In this document: positions 36,593 through 48,569 of the stretch, in pieces
How the letters are laid out: the number at the start of each line of letters is the position of its first letter
How positions within the stretch are numbered: the stretch's first letter is position 1
Origin: Rhyzopertha dominica
Lineage: Eukaryota > Arthropoda > Insecta > Coleoptera > Bostrichidae
Reading direction: 5' to 3'
NCBI GenBank assembly: GCA_025024175.1
Contig: QCXZ01000003.1
Location: 41,316,257-41,380,256, forward strand
Length of the DNA: 64,000 bases
Notes under the pieces: model-generated
Databases searched by the model: none
What the model saw: the letters and a program-made list of their open reading frames with translations, nothing else
Told to the model about the DNA's origin: nothing
Position numbers and translations under genes: made by a program

Positions 36593-39500
36593 TTACGTAC
36601 ATGTTTTATAAATTGGATATTTTAAACTACCATATTATAATTTATATCTTTAGTTCTATAATCGTTTGTAACATATCGAATTTTTGGCACTACCTTGCGA
36701 TACAGTCATGAGCCGCCACTGGTGTCGCCTACCAACCTTGCAATTTTTTCTGAGATGTGTGCTTTGCTTTGTATTAATATGTGTGTGGTTAGATTTCAGC
36801 TTACTTTTCGTACTTATCTTTATCTAGGAATTTTGACCTAACATTCGGCCGATATAAAGCTACTGATGGTCAATGGTCAAGGTAATACTAAATATTTACC
36901 ATTATACCAACAGTTAAAGTGTTAGAGTGTTAGAATCTCTTATGCACCTGTTCAATAAAAGTTATGACTTTTTAGGTATAAGAACTGCTTATGTATTTAC
37001 AATGTTTAGAATAGCAAATTCTGTTCTGTAACAGAAGGAAAAGGTGGAGCGATTATGTCACATGCAAAGATTTATTTACATCTAATATTTGGAAATAATG
37101 ATAATGTCTTCTGTTTGTTACTTGTCATCCTCAAAATTCTTATTTTTATTTTATTGGATATTCTCTAGGACTGAAAAATATTATGACAATAACGCGACAG
37201 TTATCTTAGCTATTTCATTTATCATTTACAAATAACTATCTAGACAAATAATAAGGAATGAACTTGTAGGAAACTTTTGTATTTAGATTACCTACAAGTA
37301 CATACTATCATTGGAAATAAATAATTTTAAACACTTGTTAGAGAGTCCTAATCATTCACTTATGTAATTTTAGTACATCATGTTAATAATTTGCATTATA
37401 GACAAATGCTAGTTAACACAGTGATTTCTGCCTTGTATGTAATATTCATTAATTTATCCATCACTGTGCTTTAAGAGTACAAACACAGCTCAGCATTAAC
37501 CGCAAACCGGGCAAGAATTAACTGTAATTGGTGCAATGCGTCACTCTTAAATCCGCCCAATTTGCATCACACATTCTGATTCATCGTTTAAAATAACTCT
37601 ACAGTTGCGCAGCAGCACAAAAATTACACTAGCAGCCCTCTCCACTAACAAAAGCTACGTATTCGACGTTCCGAGACTTGAGGCTAATTGATTTCGATTC
37701 TAGGTATAGGGTTTGTACAATCTGGCAAAGCAGGGCTAAACAATCGTCTGCGGTTTCAATTAACGTGAACAAAAGAACCATTTCTCCTGCAAATGGCGGT
37801 CGCCGGAACAATTGCCGGGTCGTATAATCCGTCCTGGTAAGGTTTCGTTCACGATCTCGTTATAATAGATCAGTATAGCGTCTGGCACTAGGAAGCCACA
37901 AAGCGGTATACCTATTCGCGTCTTAGGTTGAGCGTTTCTTAAACGAGGTAAAGAACTGATTTCCAAAAGTTAATATGCACGAGATAGCAGTAACAATTCG
38001 CGCCGGCGTCTGGCGCCTAACTAATAGTAATGGGCACATGAACAGGAAGACTTATTAATTTGCTCTATAAAACTCAGAATCAATCAACCTAATAAGAGAA
38101 AGACAAAGACCATTACAAAACATTCCAATTTAAATTCTCTATTAAAACAATGTTTACTCGTATTCCTGGAAATGCCTAATAGGGCAGTCATAGGTATAGC
38201 AACATCAGAAAAAGAATAATGTAGAACTGAAATTTAGCAGAGATGTTCTTTAGCATCACGGACCAGTAATCACCTTCAAACAACAATGTACTTTTAACAA
38301 TAACGTATTATACAAATGTACAACAACAGAGTTGATTTTAAAAATAAGTCTCGTTCGAAATTTAGTGGATAAAGTCACGAAATGAGATGTAATACACATT
38401 CTTGTGATTGAAACGGTATGTTGTTTGTGGATGTGCGGTGAACATTAAACTGGCGGATGGTTGCGGTTGGTCTTCTTGGCCATCAACGGCTTAGGCTCGC
38501 TGCCATTTTGGTCCGAAGACAACAAGTGGCTCTGATAAAGTTTGTCCTGACTTCAAAATAATTATTTTACATAAGCTAGCGCGTCTTTCAGAACTTACAT
38601 GTGACATGCACAACTTTTTTATTATTTCAAATGTCCGTAGCTCAGTTACGATTGAGTTTAGAATACTTGTTCATTAGAAACTTCTGACTTAAAATTTGCC
38701 TAGGTAACATATACTTAAGCTATGACTGTCAGGTGACGTGATACCTTGAGTAACGTGTTACAACCGCAAATAATAAAAAAAGGTCGGGTTATTCACTAAA
38801 AAACTAACGTTGGTAAGTTTTTGCACCATTTTAATAGCTACTACCAAAGTTTCATGGTTGTGATCTATGATATGTCTGACCTACCGACTGCGCCGTTTGC
38901 ATACCCCTTTTTCTGCTCTTGCTTCCCGCACGTAGGCATCTATCCTGTCTAAAAGCTTCTCAACAATTCGTCGCGACGCTGTAGCAGCAGCCGGTGGCTT
39001 TACTGAACGGCTTGCATAAACACGATACTTGCATTAATTAATCTGATAATGGAGGGTCTGTCATGGGACATCTTCAATCAGAGCAACATAATTAATGGCT
39101 GTAATATCACGTTGAAGCCAGGGATGGCACGACAGCAACGACATCTGCCACTGATACAGTGTTTTAAATTCATGGCCGTCTATATTCCATGAATAATTAC
39201 TAGTTTGAGATTGCCTAGCGGTGTGTAAGAGACTAGAACCTGATATTCGCTTATAAGTTTTTCAAAGGGAATTAATTTCAGCAATTTGAAAAATTACGCT
39301 GTGCTTAGCAGGCAACTGGTTCGATTTGTCAGCGAAAGGAGACTACTTGTTCTTGGGTTTCTGAAATATGACGCTTCAACACCTTAAATTCGTGCAGAGT
39401 TATCTGAAGGAATATCTAAAAGGATAAATTGCTACTCATTCATAAGTAATTTTAGATGACTGCGAGAGGATTCAATGGCGTGTGTATAAACAGTACACAC

Positions 39501-40142
39501 AATATGCAAACATTGTGTGTACTTTAGCATTATGTTATCTGCGTTTTTATCAAATTTGTAATTTTTTCACAGAAAGTTATTATAAAACAGCAGCAGTTTA
39601 TGATTTATTCAATATTATCTTCATTTCATTTAACTTACGATGCTGTTCATAAAGAACGTATATTAACCATAAACTTGTGTAAGGAAGATCTGTAGAGCAT
39701 CAATAACAACGACGCTTATCTAATCACTATATTAGAGAAATAACTTTGTAAAGTAGACGACAGTACTTACCTTAGTAATTGATCATACGGGCTTGCCTCC
39801 TTCCCATATTATAATGTCCTAAAGGAATGAAAGGCTCGCATCTCCTCCATATTTCTTTGTCAATACCTCTGGACTTCCATTTGCTCCCTGATTTTCAGAA
39901 TGGTTAAAACGCTTCTAGGTATCTTTCCTACTTGTTGATTTCAACTTATATGCATCTGGAGTAATCACGAATTTCTGAACTACAATTTTAGAGATTCTTC
40001 AGAAACCTTTTCTATCGATATCCAGTTTCTTAGATTTAGTTTCCTTTTCTTCTANTGAGAAAATACATTTCTATAAAACTACTCCCTATGTTAGTTTTTT
40101 TTTATTTTTTGGATGTGCATCAGGATGTTATGAATCTAGTTA
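36593..40142. other. No gene recognised
   Basis: Positions 37490-37980 and 38440-39150 include GC-raised patches with overlapping unsupported frames. A hairpin at 39492-39523 is listed separately. No transposase or reverse transcriptase signatures were seen. Confidence 0.45.
39492..39523. repeat. Perfect 12-bp hairpin
   Basis: AGTACACACAAT (39492-39503) and ATTGTGTGTACT (39512-39523) are perfect inverted copies separated by 8 bases. It is short and could be chance or a small palindromic site. Confidence 0.5.
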
Positions 40143-40158
40143 GTATGGCGGCCTTGAG

Positions 40159-41907
40159 TAGGTATGGCCATAGATAAAGAGAAGACAAATAGATTGGAAT
40201 CTCTCGGTGGTGGGGGGTGACCATACGGATTAGTTTAGCCTAGTGACACGGCAAATTTTTGGCGCTAGCATCTGCTTGCAGTACAGTGACTTTATAAAGT
40301 ACAGTTGGCGGCAGGTTGGCGGTTTAGTTATTTATTTGACAGTTGCGTCGGGACCAGTTTGTCAAGAACGTATATAAGCACGTAAATAATTCAAATTCAA
40401 ACTGTAATTTGTTAATAACAATAATGTTTAGCTTGCATAAAATATTCTTGAACTGCTGAATGTGCGAACAGTCATTTCTACTACAAGGCAAGGTTCTGAC
40501 AGTTGCGGACGAGGAGGTGAGTTGTACTAGTTTTTGTAAAAATATATCTCAATAACCGCATGAAAGTTACTACATAGACTTGTTTTTCGATAAAGTAGTT
40601 CACACTTAAAATGATGTAGGTACACTTGGTGCTACAAAAGCTTATTATGAATTCTTAACATGTTTAAATGTTCTGCTTCTTCTCAAGAGTTAAAAAAATT
40701 GTTAAAAGTTAAATGAGTGAGTCGATTTGCACTTACATGGATGAGAAGCAATTTTATTATATTATATTTGTCTACTTGTGCATTGCAAATCCGTTATCAC
40801 AGTCATTTACAGCTTAAAGCTATGTAATTTTATCCATCCAAATGCAAATTGGTTCACTTAAATATTTGTAAGGGTAGTACAGTTGTAGTAAATAGTAGCG
40901 TCCTGATGATAAATATTGCTGCGGCCCTAAAGTAATTTATTACATCTGAGTAAGTGATACCTTTAATCGACATTCATTATACTATCACAGCAGCAGCATT
41001 GATGTGAATATGTTTAATGGGTTGTTTTACTTCTAGATAGCGGACGAGGACGTACACAATCTCAAAAAAATATCTTATAGCAAATTCAACATTAACTTGA
41101 CAACAATTCAATATATTTTAACTTTTATCGAATGATACATCGTACAGTATACCAGCAATTTTTATTAATAACAAAACTTAAGACATTTTGCTCTTGGCGT
41201 TTCATGAAATATAGTGTATGTACCTACCAAAGTGGCCCCTTTGGGAAATTTTGCGTGGATACCACCCCTTATTTATCACATACTCTTATATAATATTATA
41301 ATAAAGACCCTTTGGAAATATTTTTATTTACAATGAAGGTCTGTTTAAAATATGCATACTTGTTTCAGATGTACCAAATATGACTAAAACGCATTAAAAA
41401 AGATAGCTTATTTACGCTATCTGGTTTGTCACAAGCATTTCGGTGAGTTATTTCGACTCCCTGGAGAAAAGACTTAAACGAAGACGTCTACCATACTTCT
41501 GTTTTATTGCAATATTTATCAAATGTACATTTATGATCATTATAATTATTTGTGAATACCAAACGGCTTTTGTTTTGTTTATCATCATTTAATTGCAAAT
41601 TATTCTTAAGTAATCTCTTATTTAATTTGCAAGTAGTTTATTCCCNCGCCGTTTGAAGTTATGTNANAAGTAACTTCGAAGAGGTAGTAATGGAACAAAC
41701 TAGGTGCAAAGAAAGAGATTAAAAGAAAATAAAAAATCTGACTTGCATGTTGTTGCTGCACCATTTAAAGCAGTTTCCTATGTTATCGACTTGGCATATT
41801 CGTGTGTAGTTTAGCCTAGTGACACTGCAGGCGCTTTATATGAACCTACCCCCACCATTAGAGTTTCCCATCTATTTATCTTGCCCTTGTCTATGGGTAT
41901 GGCCAGT
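40159..41907. mobile_element. Possible inverted-repeat element spanning 1.75 kb
   Basis: The left end, near 40166-40225, reads GGCCATAGATAAAG..., AAATAGATTGGAA and CGGTGGTGGGGGG. The right end, 41842-41907, in reverse complement reads GGCCATACCCATAGACAAGG, AAATAGATGGGAAA and TGGTGGGGGTAGG. Just inside each of these, TAGTTTAGCCTAGTGACAC occurs at about 40226-40244 and 41808-41826, in the same orientation rather than inverted. The outer parts are therefore inverted and the inner motif is direct. Either this is one element with unusual ends, or two insertions of one small family in opposite orientations. No transposase frame lies between. Confidence 0.4.
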
Positions 41908-42344
41908 AAAATGTCAGATTTGCCAAATGTAATGCTTTATTTATTAATTATTTCACAAGATTAGAAGGTAAGCAATGAAAGGATGAGACAGGCACTGCAA
42001 GCTTGTGCAATGCCATGGTCAGGAGACTACATGTTTTAATTCATTTTACCTAAATGCACATTTCCTCTTGACATTAAATAATCACTAATGACGTCAAAAT
42101 AATAAATTTAAAATTTTAAAAAGTATACCAACCATGTAACTAATAACCCTAAATCGCAAAGCAGGTTCCTCGCTGACACATTCACCGAAATTGTTTAACG
42201 GTACCATTGTTCCAGTCTACTTCCAGTCGTTTGCGAGCGACAACGACAAGCGACTCAGCTACAAAAGTGCCAGAAGGCGGTCAGTAGCATTACATACATA
42301 TATAGTAAAAAATATAATATAAGATATGCCACTTTGACCTGGAC

Positions 42345-42745
42345 TTGGTTGTTTGTTGGACTTCTGTTGCATGGTAGCTTTTCAGGTATCACACGTACAG
42401 TGAACAGTTCTCTCTACCGTATCTTTTCTTCTCTCTTGCGTAACCGACCGCTTGCTTATTGGATGCACGTCGTATGGTAGCTTTTCGTGCGCTTTGCATC
42501 CGGGTATCACACGTTCAGTGAACAGTTGTCTCTACCGCATCCTTTTTTCTCTTACGTAACCCTCCGCCCGTTAATTGGTTGCACGTCGTATGGTAGCTTG
42601 TAGGGTGTAGCTTGGGGTTGTTTGTTGGACCGCTGTTGCATGGTAGCGTTGCGGGTAAACCACGTCCAGTGTGATTATTTTTTTTCTTCTGCTCTGCCTT
42701 GCTTACAGCACCGACCCTTTGTCTTGCTCTTACGTAACCGACCAC
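42345..42745. repeat. Diverged tandem repeat, three units of about 115-155 bp
   Basis: Units begin near 42345, 42471 and 42589. Shared blocks include ATGGTAGCTT, GGTATCACACGT followed by CAGTGAACAGTT, CTCTACCG, (A/G)CGTAACC and GCACGTCGTATGGTAGC. Unit length varies through internal insertions; the third has an extra T-rich piece and a second ATGGTAGCG block. The region is richer in G and C than its surroundings. It may be satellite-like or part of a larger element with the following minisatellite. Confidence 0.75.
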
Positions 42746-42819
42746 CCAGTAACTAACTAACCCATATAACCGTAAAACGATAACCCTCGTTCCCTACGTC
42801 ACCACAATACTAACTCTTT

Positions 42820-42997
42820 TACCGCTTGTTGCATCATACTCACCGCCTCGTTTTTGTGCAATACCTGTAGTAGTAATTACCGCCTGTTGTATCGTACTCA
42901 CCGCACCGCTTTATTATACTGTAGCGGTAGTAATAAGTACCGCTTGATACATAAGCATTACCGCATCGTTTTTGTATCATAGCCGTAATAAAAGTAG
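42820..42997. repeat. Minisatellite, three units of 57-60 bp
   Basis: TACCGC(T/C)TGTTG opens units at about 42820, 42878 and 42938, with a partial start near 42995. Each unit carries a second CACCGC or TTACCGC block, then CTTTTTTGT-like or TTTATTATACT-like sequence, and ends GTAGTAATAAG or similar. The regular spacing supports tandem amplification followed by drift. Confidence 0.8.
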
Positions 42998-42999
42998 AC

Positions 43000-45900
43000 C
43001 GCTAGTTACAAGAATCAGAACGTGGGAATCCATAGATAACAGGTTCCTACCGCAACGTTGCAGCTGCAGCAAAACAGCGACTACGCTTTTGATTTGTATT
43101 ATTCAGTCTCTAACTTGTACAATAAAGTTCTGTAATAATAATTCCGGAATCTTTTAAAAATCGTTTTTTCCTACGGCGCAAGGAAAGTCGCTCATATTGC
43201 AACAACATTACGTAATACCGTGCCGTAGTTGCTTGGCTTGACTTGAGCATTGCATGGAGCCGTTTATAACCGGTAGTTGGAGTTTAAGTTGTGTAATCAC
43301 AAACAATAATAAACTGTGCCTTAAGTAATTGTTAGCTTCTTCCTGTTTGCACCGGCTGTTTTCCTGCACCCAATTAATATCTCTTTCAGGGATGCAGCAT
43401 CCACCCTCGAATTGTTTCCTGGAATGCCGATCTTCACTGCAGCTAACCTGGTCTGCACGCGTGAAAGGGATCACGTGTAGTGGTCTAAGCAGCATACTTC
43501 AGGATATCAAAAATGGCGCCTGAGAAAACCGCTTTGAGGTCGAATTGTGAAGCACAGCCCTTGCGTCATCACTGAATCGTGCATTGGCTAACCGACCGAC
43601 TTTCCGACCTCCAAAATAAAGCCGGATTCGACGATGGCCGAAAAATACGGCGTCACAAAATATTCAAAGCTAATGTAAAGTAGGTACTGGTCTTTATTTT
43701 TTGTACTACAAGGTGTTTAATAATCAAGAAAGCAAAACAGTTTTATTTTTAGAAACTATATAAGTGAGAAAACGTTAAAAGAAAATTGATTACAAATTTT
43801 AAAAGCAAGTATAAAACTGACGCAGCAGATCCTATGAGAAAATAATGCATAGATAACCATAACAATTAATTTTCATTTCATCAAAGCCTCCTACTTCCAA
43901 TTCAAAATGTAAGTTTTCTTTGCGTTTTTGTATTATTATCTCAAAAACGAATAAAGTAGCAGACTTTGTAAATAAAGTAAAATGTAATTTGTAATTCTTT
44001 AATACATGTTATACTTTAATAAAGAATTATTGGTTTCTACTTATAGAAAAAAAAGTTGCCTTTCAAATGATTATTAAGGTCAAAACAACGTTTTGGTGCT
44101 ATTATCTTAGGTCTCGTTTGCATTTTTATAAATCTGGCTCCTTTATTTTACAGGCGCTTAAATCGGGACAACTGGAACTTTTTTTTTAAAGAAAATTTAT
44201 TGTGAAAAAATTCAAGTGAAAAAGAAAATCCTTTTACATTTCAGTTTTGTGACCTGCTAATGATGGAATTATTCGATATAACGCCTCCATTCTTGACCCG
44301 AAGCGTTTGCACACTCTCTTTAAAGCTGGACTGTCCATTTCGACAAATGCTACCTCGATAGTGATGTGTAAAGATGCTACATTAAGGTGCGTGGACTTCC
44401 TGGTAACTCTCTCGGTTACGCTTCATCGTAGTTTTGTTCTAAAACATCTCCAGGTTAATCTTATAACCCTATCCTCTTGAAACACATATCGCTATCAATG
44501 GTTTCACCACATTCATCAGAACCGGCAATAAACTTCTTTCGTGACAGTTTGCCTTTTGCGGCAGCATGACTTCACCCTTACTGGGTTACTGGGTACAACG
44601 CCTGAGCCCTTTCCACGACTGCAGGAATCCGTGTCGTACGTTCTCTTCAATGACTCTTTCTTGACAGGTTAGCGGAATCTTCTCAAGACCTTTCAGTATA
44701 TTTTAGCAACAATGCTGTACTCAGCTGATCTCGGGGAGCCGTACCTACGCCCNNCGCGAAGACTATCGCGGTTCTTCGGTTGCATTGCACATTTGTTCGC
44801 AACANCTTGATCATTTTGAGGTTAGGATTGCTTCCTAGACGTAGGTGCCTGTCTTGATTGCTAAAGAGGATCTATAGCGGAATTATTGTAAGGCAGGAAT
44901 TTAAAATTAAAATTTGTCCGGATTGAAGTGCCGCAGCCTGCACATAATTGCCTTTATAGTACTAGCTATTTGAGTCTATAGTATCTTAGCCTACTTTTGT
45001 GTGGGTACTTGAAAATGGAATTGGAGTCAACTAAATTGGGTTTGCTATGCAGACCATGTTGTATGTCCTGTACTTCTAGTTCCTGCCCTACCCACTGGAG
45101 AACGTCCAACTTGAATAAAGAAATCAATCAAGTAAAAGCGTCGGATGACGCTTGGATCCACTCAATACATTTTCGAGAACACTATAACTCTAGCCGAAAT
45201 GTACGCAGACATACTAATAATACTAGACTTCTGTTCCTATGCTTGTGCTTTTCATGTGCGGCGGCCGTTACTTGATGTTTGCGGCGTCCGATCGGCTGAT
45301 TTCCCGCGAGTGCAATAGCGGCCATAGCGCATCTAACTGGTCAGGTGTATGCAGAATTGCACACAATGGTGTTACATTGAATTCGAATGCAGTTAGCTCG
45401 TTCCAGCATCGATCGGGCATAACATTTTGACCATACTAACATGCCGTAATTGAAATATAACGCTTAAGCACTNATAGCATTTCGTTGCACAAGATCATAC
45501 GTTCATGGTATAAATGTATGAAACAAAAATTTTCTTTTTATAGCTTATAGTGCTTAGCCTGATGGNTCGCAATAACATTTCTGTTTTATAGGTTGTTTTT
45601 TAGTAACAAGTAGAACTGAAGACATTCTCTTTTTATGCATTCTCAGCTGTAGCCCTGATATACCTAAATGATAGCTAATAATTTTGAAGTTGGTCCATGG
45701 TGAAAGATAACCTAGCTTATACCATGTTTTAGTCCAACAAGATTCAACAGTCTGTAGTTAATGTTTCCGAAATGTGTATAATAAAAAGGCCAGTGTTTCA
45801 AATTCCAAGAGAATTATAAGACAAGCGACACACAAACCTCTACTACATACGTAAAATGGGTTCCACAATCAAGCGGCCATCGCATCGGTTCACAGTCTCA

Positions 45901-46300
45901 TGCAGTAAGTTAAGTACAACAGTACAATAGTATAAAAATTAAGCAATATACGTTAGGTAATAGCATAATCTTTTCCAATCTGTCGTTCAAGGTATCTTTT
46001 TTCACTGATGGAATCTACATACATTGTTTCGGCACCGATTTTATAAACTAGGTGTGCATCGCTTGCAGTGTACGTGAACACGGAAGTAAGCAGAACTAGT
46101 GAAGATAATAATTAATAGGACTTTTGCCGTATACACTTTTGTATTTCTGTACACGGGAAGTATTGCCCGATTGTAAATGAGATTAGGCTAACAATTTATA
46201 TCGCAAAAATGCTATTATGGCCAACATCAAAAAACCAATATTGCATATTTGGTCAATTAATAAGTTAAGAGTCATTTAGATTTTAGTTGATTCGTAAGTG
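43000..46300. other. No gene recognised
   Basis: Positions 43330-43680 and 44280-44800 are GC-raised with overlapping frames on both strands. The second, read on the minus strand, has protein-like composition but no domain I can name, and its frame is broken by stops and by three N bases. I see no support for a gene. Confidence 0.4.
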
Positions 46301-46302
46301 TG

Positions 46303-46334
46303 GAAGATATCTACTATTGAAGATATCTACTATT
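46303..46334. repeat. Exact 16-bp tandem duplication
   Basis: GAAGATATCTACTATT occurs twice head to tail (46303-46318 and 46319-46334), followed by GAAAAC. It is a local duplication or read-slippage artefact. Confidence 0.8.
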
Positions 46335-46719
46335 GAAAACAATTGCTACAGTTTCAAATACCGCTCCTAATTTTAGATATTTGAAAAGTAATACTAAAAC
46401 GTGATGCTTGAGAAGTGTTTCATTTGATATAGCCATACAGGTCAACCATGCTTGATAATCTAAAATGATGAAAATTAAGACGATGACATCTTAGAGAACA
46501 AAACGTCGAGACACGATAAATGTATATACCGTCATTGCAATTGCTGCAATTGTTTTCAGCGACTACTAGATGTCACTGCTTTTTGGTATTTTGGACTTCC
46601 TCAAGTTAGGAGCTTCTATAAATGACTCATGCAACGCAGGGGATGGCGTTGATTTTTGAATTCTTTGTGCCGCCTTCTTGGACCTGCTGCCAAGCTACAA
46701 TATGCACGGCTGTAGTACT

Positions 46720-46777
46720 GAAGGTTGCAGATCAATGTCACACCACAACTCCGAAATGTGAGCTTTCTGCAACCTTC
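46720..46777. repeat. Perfect 12-bp inverted repeat
   Basis: GAAGGTTGCAGA (46720-46731) and TCTGCAACCTTC (46766-46777) flank a 34-base spacer. They lie within an open plus-strand frame, 46622-46846, that has no recognised domain. It may be a small stem-loop or a MITE remnant. Confidence 0.5.
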
Positions 46778-47120
46778 AAGTTAATTATCCACAAAACACT
46801 ACATAATATGTTGAAATACACACTGTCAGGCATTTTTTCATATTAAAATTATCAAATAATTCAAAAATCGACAGATTATAAGTATACGTAACTTTCCTCA
46901 GAGGCGGCAAATTGATTTAATCGCTAATTTCTATAAGCGCCCCGGATGCTTGAATCATTTATAGAAACCCTGTATTATACTCGATTTGGCGTCTGTCTGT
47001 GGATTGTCAGATATCGGCGTCTAGGCCTCGGCTTGACCTCATGTTTTCGCTGAATTGTAGATTGCGATCTGCAAGCGTGACCAAACGACTTTTTTTAGGT
47101 TCGGATTCAATTATGCTTGA

Positions 47121-47158
47121 TTAATGTCGTTGAACGCCATTTTTGACGCTGAATATAA
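47121..47158 (+). repeat. Unit of a dispersed repeat (GTTGAACG..TTTTTGA..CTGA)
   Basis: GTCGTTGAACGCCATTTTTG and then ACGCTGAA match the repeat units at 48421 and 48501. About 125 bp further on, GCCATCTGTGAATGTTGTAT (47252-47271) has a close copy at 48265. Two parts of one family therefore occur here and again 1 kb away, in a different order. Confidence 0.55.
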
Positions 47159-48254
47159 GAGGAGTTTTGTGTCAAATTTTGATTAGTACCAAAGAATATT
47201 AGTAAACAAGAATGGCCAGTGTTGATAAATTTTGTGGAATGAGTTACAGCGCCATCTGTGAATGTTGTATGTGACCTACATTAATGAAACGACCAGCAGA
47301 TGTAGCCGATAAATCAGAAACTCCGATTCATACTAATGTCATTTATTTTGACGTTTATTTCTTGTCTTAATTTTAAAACCTGGTATCTACTTTGCCCACT
47401 ATTTCACAGGAAATTAGGAAAACAATCTTTTTAATTTATGTAAGCATGTCTAACTTAACTTTTTTATATTATGCTGACTTTGTACGCAATTGTGTACTTC
47501 ATAAAAAGTTAAGTCGGAAAGGTTTACTTTAAATAATAATTAATAGGGTTGTTTTCTTCGTTTCGTGTAAAATAGTGGCAAAGGAAATGTGAGGTTTTAA
47601 AAAACTGCGAATTATTTGAATTGTCGTAAATGTAATTACCAGAAATAAGATTCAAAACTAATCTTTATCTTGCACCATTGTTTATTATTTATAGTGTGGG
47701 AACTACTCTTCTATTTAGTTTATTTTGCTCTGGCGTTTAAAAGCAATTAGATGGAAAGTATTCTCCACATACCACAAATTATGCTCGAATGGATGTAAGG
47801 CTGCAAGACTGCACGTCCAAATTGTTTGTCCGTTTTACCTATTCTTCACACATTGCATCTTCTCTTGGGAAGTGGTGAAATGTGATAATTGAGTTTGTTA
47901 AATATTTATTACTACAGTTCTTTACGGCACATTTTTTTCTGTGTGATACCTTCGGCATTGTCGAAACTAACAATTTTAACACTTTTCAAGGTACAAAATT
48001 AAAGCAAAATGACTTACCTTCTTCGTATTCAGCTTCAATGTTACAATATACTACATATAACTGTAAACACAAAATGCTACCAAAATGTTAAGAGGTTGCA
48101 AAATAATAATAACCATAACATATTAAAATATCCTATAAGTAGGTACGTTGGGAACTTTTTTTTGCTAGATATCAAAGCTTGACATCAACTTGATTTAAAC
48201 ATACCTTGATTTAAACGCAATGCCGCGTGCCTGCATTAACCGTGCTTCACACTC

Positions 48255-48290
48255 AGCACATAGTGCCATCTATGAATGTTGTATCCATAA
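48255..48290 (+). repeat. Second copy of the GCCATCTATGAATGTTGTAT repeat
   Basis: GCCATCTATGAATGTTGTAT here differs from 47252-47271 by one base. Short repeats with a GCCATCTAT core are common in insect dispersed elements. It is probably part of the same family as the units at 48421-48552. Confidence 0.55.
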
Positions 48291-48420
48291 CTTTATCGTG
48301 TATTGTTGGTTGCAGCAATAGCGTTTACGGTTATCTAATATGAGAGTGTCCACTACCTGATTAGTACTAAGACGAACGTCCACCATGATACCTGAAGAAG
48401 AAAACATCAATTTTATTTCA

Positions 48421-48552
48421 CAATTGTAGTTGAACGTGATTTTTGATACTGAGATGATGGTGAGAAGATGGTACCTAAAGATACAAAAATTCGATGTTGT
48501 TTCATGGGTATCGTTGGACGTGATTCGTGATGCTGAGTTTAATGGTGCATGT
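48421..48552 (+). repeat. Two tandem units of the dispersed repeat, period about 81 bp
   Basis: TAGTTGAACGTGATTTTTGA then TACTGAGATGATGGT at 48426 onward is followed 81 bp later by TCGTTGGACGTGATTCGTGA then TGCTGAGTTTAATGGT. The second unit matches the minus-strand copy at 59515-59572 best: TGGGTAT, GTT..AC.TGATT and TGATGCTGAGT are shared in order. Confidence 0.6.
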
Positions 48553-48569
48553 CAGATTTAGATTAATGC

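Noticed and set aside
38633..38700. TCCGTAGCTCAGTTACGATT resembles the D-arm of a tRNA.
   Set aside because: No anticodon stem, no GGTTCGA T-arm and no acceptor pairing follow within a tRNA's length.
39305..39330. GGTTCGATTTG resembles a tRNA B box.
   Set aside because: No matching A box at the right distance upstream and no cloverleaf pairing.
44280..44800. Minus-strand reading with spaced Cys residues, considered as an odorant-binding-type exon.
   Set aside because: Cys spacing does not fit, stops interrupt the reading and N bases lie in it.
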